Shown here: positions 31,340 through 41,802 of the stretch, one piece after another
How the letters are laid out: every line of letters starts with the position of its first letter
Position numbering within the stretch: the stretch's first letter is position 1
From: Scleroderma bovista
Lineage: Eukaryota; Basidiomycota; Agaricomycetes; Boletales; Sclerodermataceae
NCBI GenBank assembly: GCA_037178675.1
Contig: JAYMGJ010000266.1
Coordinates: forward strand, 1-52,157
Direction: 5' to 3'
DNA: 52,157 nt
Program-made: the position numbers and the translations under genes
Notes under the pieces: model-generated
Told to the model about the DNA's origin: nothing
Databases searched by the model: none
The model's input: only the letters and a program-made list of their open reading frames with translations

Positions 31340-32791
31340 TCATGCTCTTTTACCTCTCCAATTTGTTCCACCACCAATGTTGCCAATGCCAAAGCTACCA
31401 AATGCACCACCACTGGTCGACGTTCCCGACTCGTTAGAAGCAGGGGCGTTACTCAAGGCACTCCTATGACCATGGCTACTGGGACTAAAAGTAGAGCGGA
31501 ATGCAGTGGACGGCACCGCCTGAATTGAGATGAACTTGTTGAGCGGTGGATGGTCATCTGTGTTAAACTGCACGCAAGTAAGATCTAGCACCACGGACGA
31601 CAAGAGTACAAACCTGAAATTCGAGACCAATCCCGTCCGCTTCAGAAACATCGAGTAGCTTGACAAGCTTCCTTCCGATCCCATTTAGACGTTCTACATC
31701 GTCTTTACTCCGGGTCCACACCTGGATACGATCGACCCTGCTCCTCAGACTCACAACAGCACCACATATATCGTCGCCTTCTTCTAGCTCCTCGCCGACA
31801 AGTGCCATTGCAAGCCATGTCCAGCACCGATCTAATAGCGATGGATTGTTCTTCATAGTCAAAACCCATTTCCCCCCATTGGCATTCGCAGGGTCTTCCC
31901 ACATCGGCTTGATACCAGACTTGAAAATATGGTAATTGGAGTTGCGCTCCAATTTCGAGGGAGGCTTGAGCCAGTTGAGATAACGGCAGAACGATTCGAC
32001 CGTGTCAAATTCTCCGACGATGGTAAGACCAGCCTCGTAATCATCCGACACTGGGACTGCAGCAAATGGGATGCTGTCGTCAGCCCCCGTCCTAGGAGCA
32101 GGTGTAAATGGGGCCTTGGATTGCTTGGTATCATGATAGATGGTCCTGTAGCCCCGTCGCATGACAATGACGAGAATCATATCGATGGAACATATACATA
32201 CCATGGATACTGGAGTGGGTGTTCCGGCGCCTTCATTACTCCCCCGGGAGTCTTTGGATCATCGACCATCTCTGGCTCGGGTGGGCGTGCTGAGCCATCG
32301 ATGCTAAGCGATCTCGTTTTTGCCAGACGCGCAGTGATGTCATCCAGCGAGGGAACGTTCTTATACCCCCTGACCCTCTTCTCTGCTTTGGAAGCTGGGC
32401 CACTAGTTTCTTGATTCAGCTGCTCAAGCTTCTCCTGTGTGAGGGGCTCTGTATCGAGCGGTGCGTCCTCCGGGATAGAGAGTGTAGTCGACTTTGGTGT
32501 GTTGGTGGAGTTGGCTGTGAGAGCGGGTGACGCTGAGCGTGTGGACGGCACGTTGACAAGTATGGAGTCATTAGTGGCAGCGGTCGAGAGCGATGTCTGT
32601 GAGCCAGTGCGCAGGAGTGAAGCAGCGAGGCGCGGGCGGGCGGGGGAGGACGAGGCAACGGACGGAGCATTGCTCGAGTTGGTGAGACTGATTCGAGCAG
32701 CGAGTTGGTTGAGCGATGGAGGTCGCAAGTTGGCTGGAGTGCGGTCGGGTATGGAGGCATGCAACGATTGGCCTGATGGTGGGCTTGACAT
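31340..32791 (-). CDS. eIF4E-family cap-binding protein, class II (4EHP)-like
   Basis: Three exons (32202-32791, 31614-32145, 31340-31567) give 449 aa. Residues about 1-190 are a Ser/Pro-rich extension. The eIF4E fold starts at HPLQYPWTIYHDTKQ and continues with GEFDTVESFCRYLNWLKPP, the hallmark GIKPMWEDPANANGGKWVL (cap-stacking Trp), DRCWTWLAMALVGEE and DDICGAVVSLRSRVDRIQVW. The WEDxANxxGGKW and GIKPMWED forms, and the lack of the WFF block after the first Trp, resemble class II proteins such as 4EHP rather than the main translation factor. It should bind m7G caps and either start or repress translation. The C-terminus is Gly/Asn-rich (GSFGIGNIGGGTNW). Start chosen at the first ATG of the frame. 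Confidence 0.9.
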
Positions 32792-33189
32792 CCTGCTCGA
32801 CGTCGATGGACGTTCAAAGTATCGAGACAGTGCAGGACCGCCATATCAAGTGATCACATGTCGATTTGCAGCGCTAGTTTTTCAGCACCTTTCAACTGCA
32901 AAACCTGGACAGGACCGACACAGTCTCGAGCTCAGCGACCCTGTCCCTTGACGTGCAGCATTTATATCTTCGAGTGTGTCAAGCACCTCATACTTGTATG
33001 CCTAGCAGTGCAGCTACTGATATTGGTGACCTTCAGTTCTGACAACGTTGTCGACCACTGTTACATGGAACAGAACAAATGAACTACGTACCTACTACGA
33101 CGACTTGTCACTTCCCCCTACACAGCACGTCATCTATTCTGCTCTGAAACTAGTGACTGATGCGTTTCATAGCTGGATCATACTAGAGA
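32792..33189. other. Intergenic region
   Basis: About 400 bp upstream of the eIF4E-like gene; presumably its promoter. No other feature recognised. Confidence 0.45.
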
Positions 33190-33795
33190 TTTGTCCGCCG
33201 CTAATTCCATCGACGAGCCCGAAAACAACCAGCTTTTGCGTCCAGGTAAGCCATATGCAGTGGCACCCCAACCGCGTTCAGTTCAAATGTCATTCAGACC
33301 AGAGGTAGATGTGGCAGGAAACAGCCGCGAAGCAGTCCCTATCCCAAGTGGACGTTTGACAATAATGAACTCGACAAGCACAAGGCTCACGCTCTCCTTG
33401 ACCGTGGTGCAATCATCTCTGTCGCTCGAGACCACAACCCCAACTCTCGCCCATTTCACGTCTTCCGAGTGAGCTTCTGGCGTCGATCTTCCTCCATGCT
33501 ATCCAAGCACCCCCAGTAAACAACGTGCTGCCGTCTCAGTTCGTCATTGCCAGCGTCTGCAAAGCCTGGCGGACGGTCGCTTGCATTTACCAGACCCGTC
33601 ATCCCCTTTCCCCCTATCCGTCGAATTCTTCTTGTGGCGTCATATGTCAGCTCTAATGAACCGATCCTCGAGCGACTGCTGGACACACTCAAATCTGAAA
33701 CTCATGCTGGAGGTTTGGTGCGAGGCTGGGAGAATGGATACTTCGTTGATCCTCCAGAGCCAAATTTTCCGCAACCGTTTGACTTAAGTGACTGA
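33190..33795 (+). pseudogene. Decayed F-box protein gene fragment
   Basis: Pieces of a typical basidiomycete F-box N-terminus are present in different frames. WTFDNNELDKHKAHALLDRG and SVARDHNP lie in one frame (from about 33349). SPISRLPSELLASIFLHAI and LPSQFVIASVCKAWRTVA, a good F-box, lie in another (about 33446-33568). A third frame has ASYVSSNEPILERLLDTLK. The first shift has no plausible intron, so at least one frameshift is likely. No leucine-rich or other substrate-binding part follows. Upstream codons (MSAANSIDEPENN) may belong to the original first exon. I take it as a remnant of the F-box family also seen at 11069-12284. Confidence 0.5.
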
Positions 33796-33915
33796 TAGCT
33801 ACAACTGTAGTGCCTCTTAGTGCAATGTCCTTGTGTAAACTTCACGGTGGACCCACAGCCGCATACCAGTTGCAAGACCGCGTGCAATATTGATCAATAG
33901 TACAGTGTGCTATCC

Positions 33916-35386
33916 TTAACAAATTTCATCGCCATCCTGAAATGGATCCCAATCACTCGGCTTTTCTTCCAATGCAGGGTCTGCGTCGCTACCCACGGGT
34001 TTATCCGCTTTATTATCTTCTTCGTCTGACAAGCCAGCATCTTTCATGCTTGCTTTGGTCAACTTTAGAAGGCGCCGATTTTGGTATTCGACGCGTCGAC
34101 GAAGCGACGGCTCGACAGGAAAGGGGGTAACTGGGTTCGAAGAGTCCGAGGCAAGAAAAGGTGAGGATTCCATTTCGTATCGAGGCAGTGTTGCAGAGGA
34201 CTGGTTCGTGGTGTTTCAACTCGTGCGCGGGTGATGGGACAGATGAATTGCACGTACCAAGTCGGGATCAAGTTCACCTTCTGCATCCTCGTCTGAGTCA
34301 TCTTCATCTACTCCTTTAGCTACGCGGTCCCTGAACACTTCAGCCTCCAAGAAGCGCTCGTAAGCCCCGACTCTGTTCCACCGCGTCGTCTCCACTGTGC
34401 CGAGGCGAAGAGTCTCATCAGGGCTGGATAGGGAGAGTGAACCATAAGCCAAGAATAAGAATGGTCTATTTCCAACTCCTTTCCGGGGCGGAATTTTCAT
34501 CGTGTTTATAGTGATGTGAATTTGGGTGTGCGCAGCGTGGTGCTAAAATCAGTAAGGAAAGCATTCAAAGTAAGACATGGTGCTGCCTTACATATACAAT
34601 TGCTCTGGAGAGGTCGCCGCCTTTTGGCCAGACTTTGGCGAGTTGAATGTCTTCCTCCGCCTCCCATCGCCACTTGTCGTTCTCATCGTCAAGAAAGAGA
34701 GTGTCTTGGAGATCATTCCCAGCATAATGATATGGGTCACGAGCGGTGGAAGACTTGACCCATGTCAGTCCCTCTTCGATCGCCCCGTCCTGAACTTTAG
34801 CCTGTTTCTGCACTTCGAATAAGTGACCAATGAAATCTGTTGGAGTAGCCGACTCTTTTCCTTTTCCCTTGGCTGACGACACCGTGCGTGAAAGTTTGTT
34901 TGGTGGACAACGTAGATTGTACGGAACAGTTATCTCATCTTTTTTGGCGGGGTCAAAGACATAGGCTATCAGCTTTCGTAGATGAGCGAGTGTATAATTC
35001 AGAGGGACCTGGACTACGCGGTATACGCCATCCCGTTTTGAATCCCGCCCGTCAGCACGGGGGTGTATGAGCTGAAAACGGAGTGAAAGATGTTTCGCGA
35101 ATGAAGTCGGAGGCGGGAGGGTAGTGTCGTGTCTGAGCCTGCGGATGCGACCGAACGGGTTAGTTGGAGAGTCCGCAGGTACAGTCCACGCGGGTGTTCT
35201 TGGGGTTGCCAGCGAAGATATCGATGCACATGGCGACGACGGTGGGAGTGGGCTGGACAGATGGCGACGTTTGGGTCCACGGCGCGGTGTCTGTGTTACT
35301 GGACTGTCGAGTGTTCGTTTGAGAGGCATTGCTGGTGGATGAGAGTTTAGACTGCTCGCGCGTGAGTTTATCGTTGATACGGTCAT
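33916..35386 (-). CDS. Nuclear-type protein, possible pRiA4b ORF-3-like fold
   Basis: Three exons (34592-35386, 34258-34542, 33916-34200; introns 49 and 57 nt) give 454 aa. The N-terminus has a basic cluster (RRGPKRRHLSSPLPPSSP) fitting nuclear import. The core runs LSLRFQLIHP, YRVVQVPLNYTLAHLRKLIA, DFIGHLFEVQ, NDLQDTLFLDDENDKWRWEA and IVYHHAAHTQIHITIN. This arrangement of beta strands with an acidic DE..D turn recalls the pRiA4b ORF-3-like family (PF07929), a weak call. The C-terminal part is acidic and ends DWDPFQDGDEIC. The junctions restore AIVY-HHAAHTQI and LDPDL-SSATL, supporting one gene. ATG 35329 (MPLKRTLDSP) is an alternative start. Function unknown. Confidence 0.68.
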
Positions 35387-35503
35387 GTGAATATCACGTG
35401 ATCGAGAACACGATCTTATCGCTTAGACGCCAGACACAGCAAAGACTCGAAAGCCGCTCGTCATGATCCACTTCCACCAAGGCCTTTGTGTGCACCACAC
35501 ACC

Positions 35504-38093
35504 ATGCCCCACCACAGCGAGATTGTACGCTTTCTTGCCTCAGTCCGCCTTCGGCTCAACAATATATTCAAACTTCTTCTCGTCCTTGTGCGCCGTGGCA
35601 AACAGGCTGTTCTGACATTCATCCGACGTTTCTTGATTGTACTATCGCACCGTGGACCACCGATACCCCCCGAAAAAGCAGCCACCGCGCCCGTGCACGG
35701 TGCTTGTTCTCATGACTCCGGACTGCAGTCGGCTGCCTATCCCCCAAGGCCAGCAGGTAGTCCGGTGGGTACGTTGCACTTCTCGCTCTTATTACATACA
35801 GTGTGCATTGACTGAATCACAGCTCAACCTAACCAGAGTCTCACGCCATCATCCGTGTCTGTTCAATCTAGTACAGCCGTCATGAACAGTGGCGTTCCCC
35901 AAAACCCTCTCCCGAATGACAAGCCGCCTAGAAACCTTAATCTTGACATGGTCCCTCTCTCTCCAGAGGAACTTGGTGAAAGGAGGAATAAGACACATGG
36001 ACAAATGTGGGCCGGTTTATCTCCATAATGTATTATTAAAGCATATAGGTTTACCTTAGCGAACGCACGGATGCCGACGACATTCCTCCACTCAAAGTTG
36101 AATTCACAGTGTAAGTCATAACAATACTTCAACTCCGAGTACGACTTCGACTTCATGAAACCAACAGTCCGGCAGTTGAAACAGGGTGGAAACGCTGCAT
36201 TCACCCCGAAGGTGCAATCTATTATCAAAACGAAGTTGGAGTCAGATCAAGTCTCCAAAGTACGACAGTCAACAAACATTCACAGGGGGTCCTTACTCGT
36301 TGCGACTTGCGCAACGACCAGGAACTCCACCACCGAATCATGCTGTATTCCAGGTACCTCTATGACCAACTCTGGCAGTACCCAGACCCACCGCAGTTCC
36401 ATCATCTGGAGCTGGTCCTTGATATTGTGCCGAAGAGTCAGGATGCCGAAGATTGCCAATATTACTTTGTTGATCACAGCAGGAGGGTGGTCTTCTGGCT
36501 ATGCGAATACAAGCCTTCCAGGATCTATTGTTATGTCAAGGGTGTCCAAGCAGAAGATCACATCGGTGAGACATTTTACAGGATCGATAGTTCCCGACTA
36601 ACCCCTCGAGTAGGGCTAGCGATCGAGGCTCAATACTGGTATTTTTGGCTTGTGGGTGAGTCCATTACCTGCAAGCCCTACTTCTCCTCTGAAGTGTCTC
36701 GTTAGTGTCATGATACGATGTTACTGATCGATACCAAGGCAACATTGCGAACTGTTTCCTCACATCAGTCTGGACGCGGCAGTCTGCCAACCGTTGCGCG
36801 AGACTCTAATACATTCTCTTTCCGGCAAGTGGACTCCTGTTTGCAAGGTACGATTATTAACAGTATGGCAGAGGCCATATTATCTGAGAGTGCTTTAGCA
36901 CCTTACACGGCTACCGAGTTACAGCAAATGCTGGACCTTACTTCAAACATTGTTGGTATGTGAAGAAGTTGTGCTCAACTAACACTCAACCACACTTCAG
37001 ACTCTGCAAGTAAAGACAGCACTATACAGGGCCCTAGTTTGTATGTAATAGGTGGGTTCGTCGTACTTGCACAAATGCAAGATTTCGAGCCCTTTATGTT
37101 TTTTCCAGCACGTATGATGCATATATTCAGTAATTATCCTGCAACAATAATCTCGAACAAATGTCGCTCATCCTCTAGATAGCGCGCATGAAGTTCATCA
37201 ACTTCCACGGCCAAATGGGGGCTCGTTTGAATGCGGATCAGTCAATCTATGTCAAGGATGAGCGAAACGACACCGAACACACTTCGCGCCTGTTCCACAT
37301 TGTTAACATCATTCTTCTCAGTGCGCCCCGTGACCAGTTCGATAACTTAAGGCACATGTGGGTTGATAACATTATTCATCTTCCGCGTTGGAATACGTTT
37401 GTCACCACGCAAACCACTGAGCTGACTGGATTCACAACATATGTGAGACCGCGTGTCAGGTAACTAGCTGATCAGTAGCTCATATCGCCTTCTAGTCAAC
37501 AGTGATGCTCGCCGTCAACGTGAGCTTCCTTGCCGTCCCTGGAGTCGCATCCCAAACCCAAACGGCAACGCCGATGATGATCCTGATTTATATTTCGACC
37601 ATGTGTTCCGTCGGTTCGCTTGTGTCTTCCCTCCTACTGGTAAGACAGAGTCGCGGACAATCCAGTCAAACGGCCGATGAGGCTGTGAGTCTTTTTGTGC
37701 CTTTAATAAGCTCCAACTGTTACCAACGGTGTTGTTAGGCTGCATATATGCTGGAATCTGCTCCTTCGAAAACCCATATGGAATGGCTGGCAATCGTTTA
37801 CAGCTTGCCAGTCTCGTTAATAATGTGGGGGTAAGTAGTGAATCTTCATTGCATTCTCCCCTCCCCTTGAAGATCAACCATGCCCAACTAGGATGATTGC
37901 GTTCGTCGTCGCGCTCTGTATTACCGTGTTCTCACTGAACGGAACGGGAATGCATGCTTCTATGTCGTTTTGTTTTGCTCTTGTTGCGGGCATGGGGCTA
38001 TCGCCGGTCTTATGGCGTCTGTACAGGCGGCGTGCTACTGTGGATCGGAGGCCACGGGACGGACTGTTGTCTTGGTTACGTAGTTATCCGTGA
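35504..38093 (+). CDS. WW-type membrane protein with C-terminal transmembrane segments (one unresolved junction)
   Basis: The N-terminal exon (MPHHSEIVRFLASVRLRLNN) is basic and amphipathic. A second exon begins near 35822 (AQPNQSLTPSS) and ends near ERRNKTHGQM. A WW-like block ETGWKRCIHPEGAIYYQNEV starts near 36172, followed by ELHHRIMLYSRYLYDQLWQY and YYFVDHSRRVVFWL. Later exons give APYTATELQQMLDL and INFHGQMGARLNADQSIYV. Then come several hydrophobic segments: VMLAVNVSFLAVPGV, MILIYISTMCSVGSLVSSLL, WLAIVYSLPVSLIMWG and MIAFVVALCITVFSL. This matches a family I recall in Agaricomycete genomes; its role is unknown. The exon 2 to exon 3 junction (about 35998-36050) does not close in phase with normal GT-AG sites, so the gene may be frameshifted or my model wrong there. 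Stop at 38091-38093. Confidence 0.6.
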
Positions 38094-38572
38094 GGATACA
38101 CACTCATGAGGAAGTTCGACCACCAGGTAGCGCTTTGAGATGCACTGATACCCATGTCTATCCTATTGTATTCTTCGTAGCATAATACTGAAGCTCCTGT
38201 CCTGACTGGTGGGCGGGCGATTGCATCGAATAGCTCCCTCCTGGTGCCAAGGTGTGTAGCAGAATTTATCTATTTATCATCGTGCACGCATCGAACCGCC
38301 CTGAAATGATATTTGTGATATCTCCATAGCACATACACGGAACTTCAGTCGAGGATAACGTTGGGAAGCTATTACCGAATTTCCCCATATTGAGTCGTAA
38401 ATGCGCATGTCAATGCAGTCCACACTACATTTAAGCGGTTATAACAGAGTGATTTCTGACATCGCATGGATCGATGATATTGATGCCTGCATAGCATTGA
38501 TCACCCAGATCATCGGTATCATGTTTACACCCCCGAGAATAAGTTCGTTAGCGGCAATCCACCGCGTCAATC
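38094..38572. other. Convergent intergenic region
   Basis: About 480 bp between two convergent membrane-protein genes. Short open frames only. Confidence 0.45.
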
Positions 38573-40574
38573 TCAAACATATTCTGGAGCTAGGACGTCT
38601 CGACTTCGTGGACGGAATTTATGGTTGGCGCCTATGGGCGTATCGAGCTCACCCGACGGCGATGAATCTGGTAAGTTGGATAAGTGGATAGTGTTGATGT
38701 TGTTCCCCGACGCTTCACTTGACTCTTGACCACGGAGGTAATTGCGAGTGTTCAGAGAGGCTAGTAGGGAGTTGGCATACACTAGGTGAAAGGATTAACA
38801 TGAGTCGTGTGGCGACCTAGTCAGGTGATTCCCACATTTTCCGATAGTGAAATCGATTGCCATGTACCACGAACTCTCAGTGTTGATGGACCACTGAATG
38901 AAGTAAAAATATAGCTTTGACAGTCAAGCAATAACAAATTCCACGTACCACAATGACTTCTGCTATAGCGACTAGCCTTCAGGAGTTGTATACGCTCTTA
39001 GTCAGCCGGAAGGTGAGGCAAAGTCAGCATGGGCTCACGAAGTCAGCAGACATCTGTTAATAGCATAGATAACGAGGGTATTGACAAGACGCTTCGTCCT
39101 GAGTGGATCGTCAGAGGGGAGTGTCTATTAAGCTCAGGGGTGTGTGTAGTCACCTTGGAAAAATGGTGCGAGAGCCTTGTTCTCGCAGAAGAACACAGAG
39201 AGCTACCGTGATAAGCACATCCGATATCACGAGAGCGGCGCCAAAGGGAGTCACAGCATATAACTATGTGTTTTGGTTGTTGATACAAGGTACAGATTGG
39301 CCCAAATGAGGGAAGCATACCGTAAGTTGTGAGAGAGAGCTTAGCGTCCTTTTAATGAATCTGTGAAAGGGTGGGTCAGCGTTTTATGTAAAGAAAATAA
39401 AGGGGGTGGTCGGTACAAGAAAGCTACAGTCTCTGCAATTTGCTCAGCTCAGGGTTCGTGTCAGACAGGAAGGACACACCTATGCCAAAACCTTTATCGC
39501 GCGTCTTAGTATAGTCATACCCATTTATTTCCACGAACTCACCAAGATGAGCTACTATTGTTACAATCTGTTTGTAATATGGTTGATATGAGTGAAAAGC
39601 ATTATAAAATTACTTACGATAGGTGTTGTCACCAGCCACCTAAGATGGCGACGGCAAACTTGATCCTCGTTATTTCCACCCCAAATGCATGTAATTTAAA
39701 CGTACGATAAAATATCTTGATTGTGAAGAATCTGGTTATAAGGATGTCAGATTTTCGAGGATCACCGGACTGAGACTCTATCGAGCACGTACGCTTGTAC
39801 TGAACAAGCGATACATAGCTACAAGCAGCTCAGTGCAGTCATGCCACGTCAAGTATGTTAACTCACATTCACTGCCACGGAGGCCTACGTAAAAGAACCT
39901 GTGTCAGTGCTTCCACCCCTGATAGAAAACAAATGCTTACAAATAACGACCTATCATGTTCGGTCGGTCATAATGACGCTCAGAAGGCAGGTGTTCAACA
40001 TACCAAACACCGTTAGCTAAGGCCGATGGAACGCCATAACTTGATACCTGCAACTCGTTGGTATACTAACCATGGAATGTAGATCCATTGATCTCACCAA
40101 GTAGAAATACAAAGCATGACACACTAGAGTGAGTGTCAGTTTGCCGTAGTCATCCTCGTGCATCTGGGGACTCACTGAGCGAGACATGTAGAGTATCAAG
40201 GACCCTGACATACATAAGAAAACCAGAACATCTCGTGCGTCCAGGGCCTGGCGACTCACCATATTATGACAACAAATAACCTAGTGGATATGCCATCGTT
40301 AGGATATTTCATGAGGTATAGAAAGGTCTGAATAACTGGTCAGTTACAACACTCAAAAGCAGCCCCAAACTGACCTGGAGGGTAGTGATCCCGTATAGGC
40401 TTCATGTGCGATAAGACGATCAGGATAAGACCGTGGAAGAAAAGAAGTAAGGCATACATTGCAGTTACCATACCCCCAATGAATGCGGCACCTGTGAGGA
40501 AATGATTTAGTCCCTTCTAAGATACCATCAAGTTCACAGATGTGACTGTTACCGAACGTATTGGTGAGATCCAT
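38573..40574 (-). CDS. Multi-pass membrane protein, DUF6534 family
   Basis: Many tiny exons. At the 5' end: 40553-40574, 40432-40491, 40260-40335, 40176-40204, 40098-40123 and 40004-40047, giving MDLTNTFGAAFIGGMVTAMY, VIQTFLYLMKYPND, VVIIWVLDTLHVSL and CHALYFYLVSSYG. At the 3' end: 39154-39263 (TPFGAALVISDVLITVALCV), 39039-39098 (LVNTLVIYAINRCLLTS), 38949-38976, 38836-38893 (YMAIDFTIGK) and 38573-38781 (LYANSLLASLNTRNYLRG). These blocks and their order are the signature of the Agaricomycete seven-helix DUF6534 family, with the DUF6534 block at ISDVL...AINR.LLTS...KLYANSLLA.LN. Two to four middle exons between 39264 and 40003 are not resolved (fragments SVAVNV and RFFTIKIFYRT), so a lesion there cannot be excluded. 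Function unknown. Confidence 0.72.
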
Positions 40575-41802
40575 TTCGCTTCACGACAATCACAATCGAA
40601 TGGGAGGGAGGCTGACACAATGAACGCTGGTCGTGGAGCGGAGGACACGAAAACGTGTCAAAGTATATATGGGTCGGCCGGCATCCTCGTGTGAGGCGAA
40701 GGGCTAGCACCAGTGGGGCACCTATAGAGTTGAATTCATTCCATTACTATTAAAGGAGATAGATTTCATTCTCGTGGCCCATCGATAGTGATCATGAAAG
40801 GAAAGGCTTGGGTATTGAGCGGTGCTCGTGCACTGATCTCGTTCCCTGAAATGAAAACTATAATTGATCATGGGCTGTTTTTGGCATTGCTTACACTGCC
40901 ATTAAATCCCATCTTCGTATTCTTGGCAAGACTCTGGTGATTACCTACTAGTAAATGCCCAGTAAGGAGTCCAAAACGACATGGCGGTTTGGAACTCTCG
41001 CTGAGGGCTCCAAAGTATGTATGTAGCTGATCCTGTTATATGGGTCACATTTTCGCACCGCTGGTACTTTGAGTAACCGTATCACGATATCATGAAGAAC
41101 ATACCTACACAGCTAGTAGCTATTACATATCAAGGTTGTTGGCGTGGTTTAACCGCTTCAATATACTTCCTTGGGGCCGGCCCTAGTGAGGCAATTCGTT
41201 CGGCCCTGTGGCTTCCATATTCTGGACGAGTAGCAGTACAACCGCGTGACAAATTGGCCGTCAATTAAAATCCTTTAGAGAGTTTGGTGAACGGCATCAG
41301 GACAGACAGAAAATCCAATCATTTCAATGGGTAAGCACTGAGCTAGGAGTTCTGCAACTGACGTAGATGGGCATCATGGGCCAGAAATGACGAGAGACTT
41401 GGACTCGACCAAGAATGACGTGCGGAGCACTGGGCTGTGTAAAAACACACCCGTGGCACTGTTATGTAGTAGTCAGTAATGGACTGCCTACCGTAATTTT
41501 GCTTGGGGACTCGCAAGGTGATCGCCGTGGAAAGAACGGCTATGTAGTACTAAGTGCGCCACCTGCATCATTGACATTCCTTGCTGTGACTGTGTTGGAA
41601 GTTTTTTGGCATTGGCCTAATATTGCTCGCCCCATCGTGAAAGTCTAGCCCACCGCGAAGTCAGAGCTCTGCAGCATAAAGTGAGTATGTATGTTACAAG
41701 AGGTTACAGGCTACATGATGAGAGTCAGATACCTAAAAGAGTTAGGGTTAGTGTCCTAATTTGGCCACTGCATCAAAACCAAAGTTGCACTCGACGCATT
41801 CA
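40575..41802. other. Intergenic region (1.2 kb)
   Basis: Divergent promoter space between the DUF6534 gene and the isoleucyl-tRNA synthetase gene. Only short open frames; nothing recognised. Confidence 0.45.
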
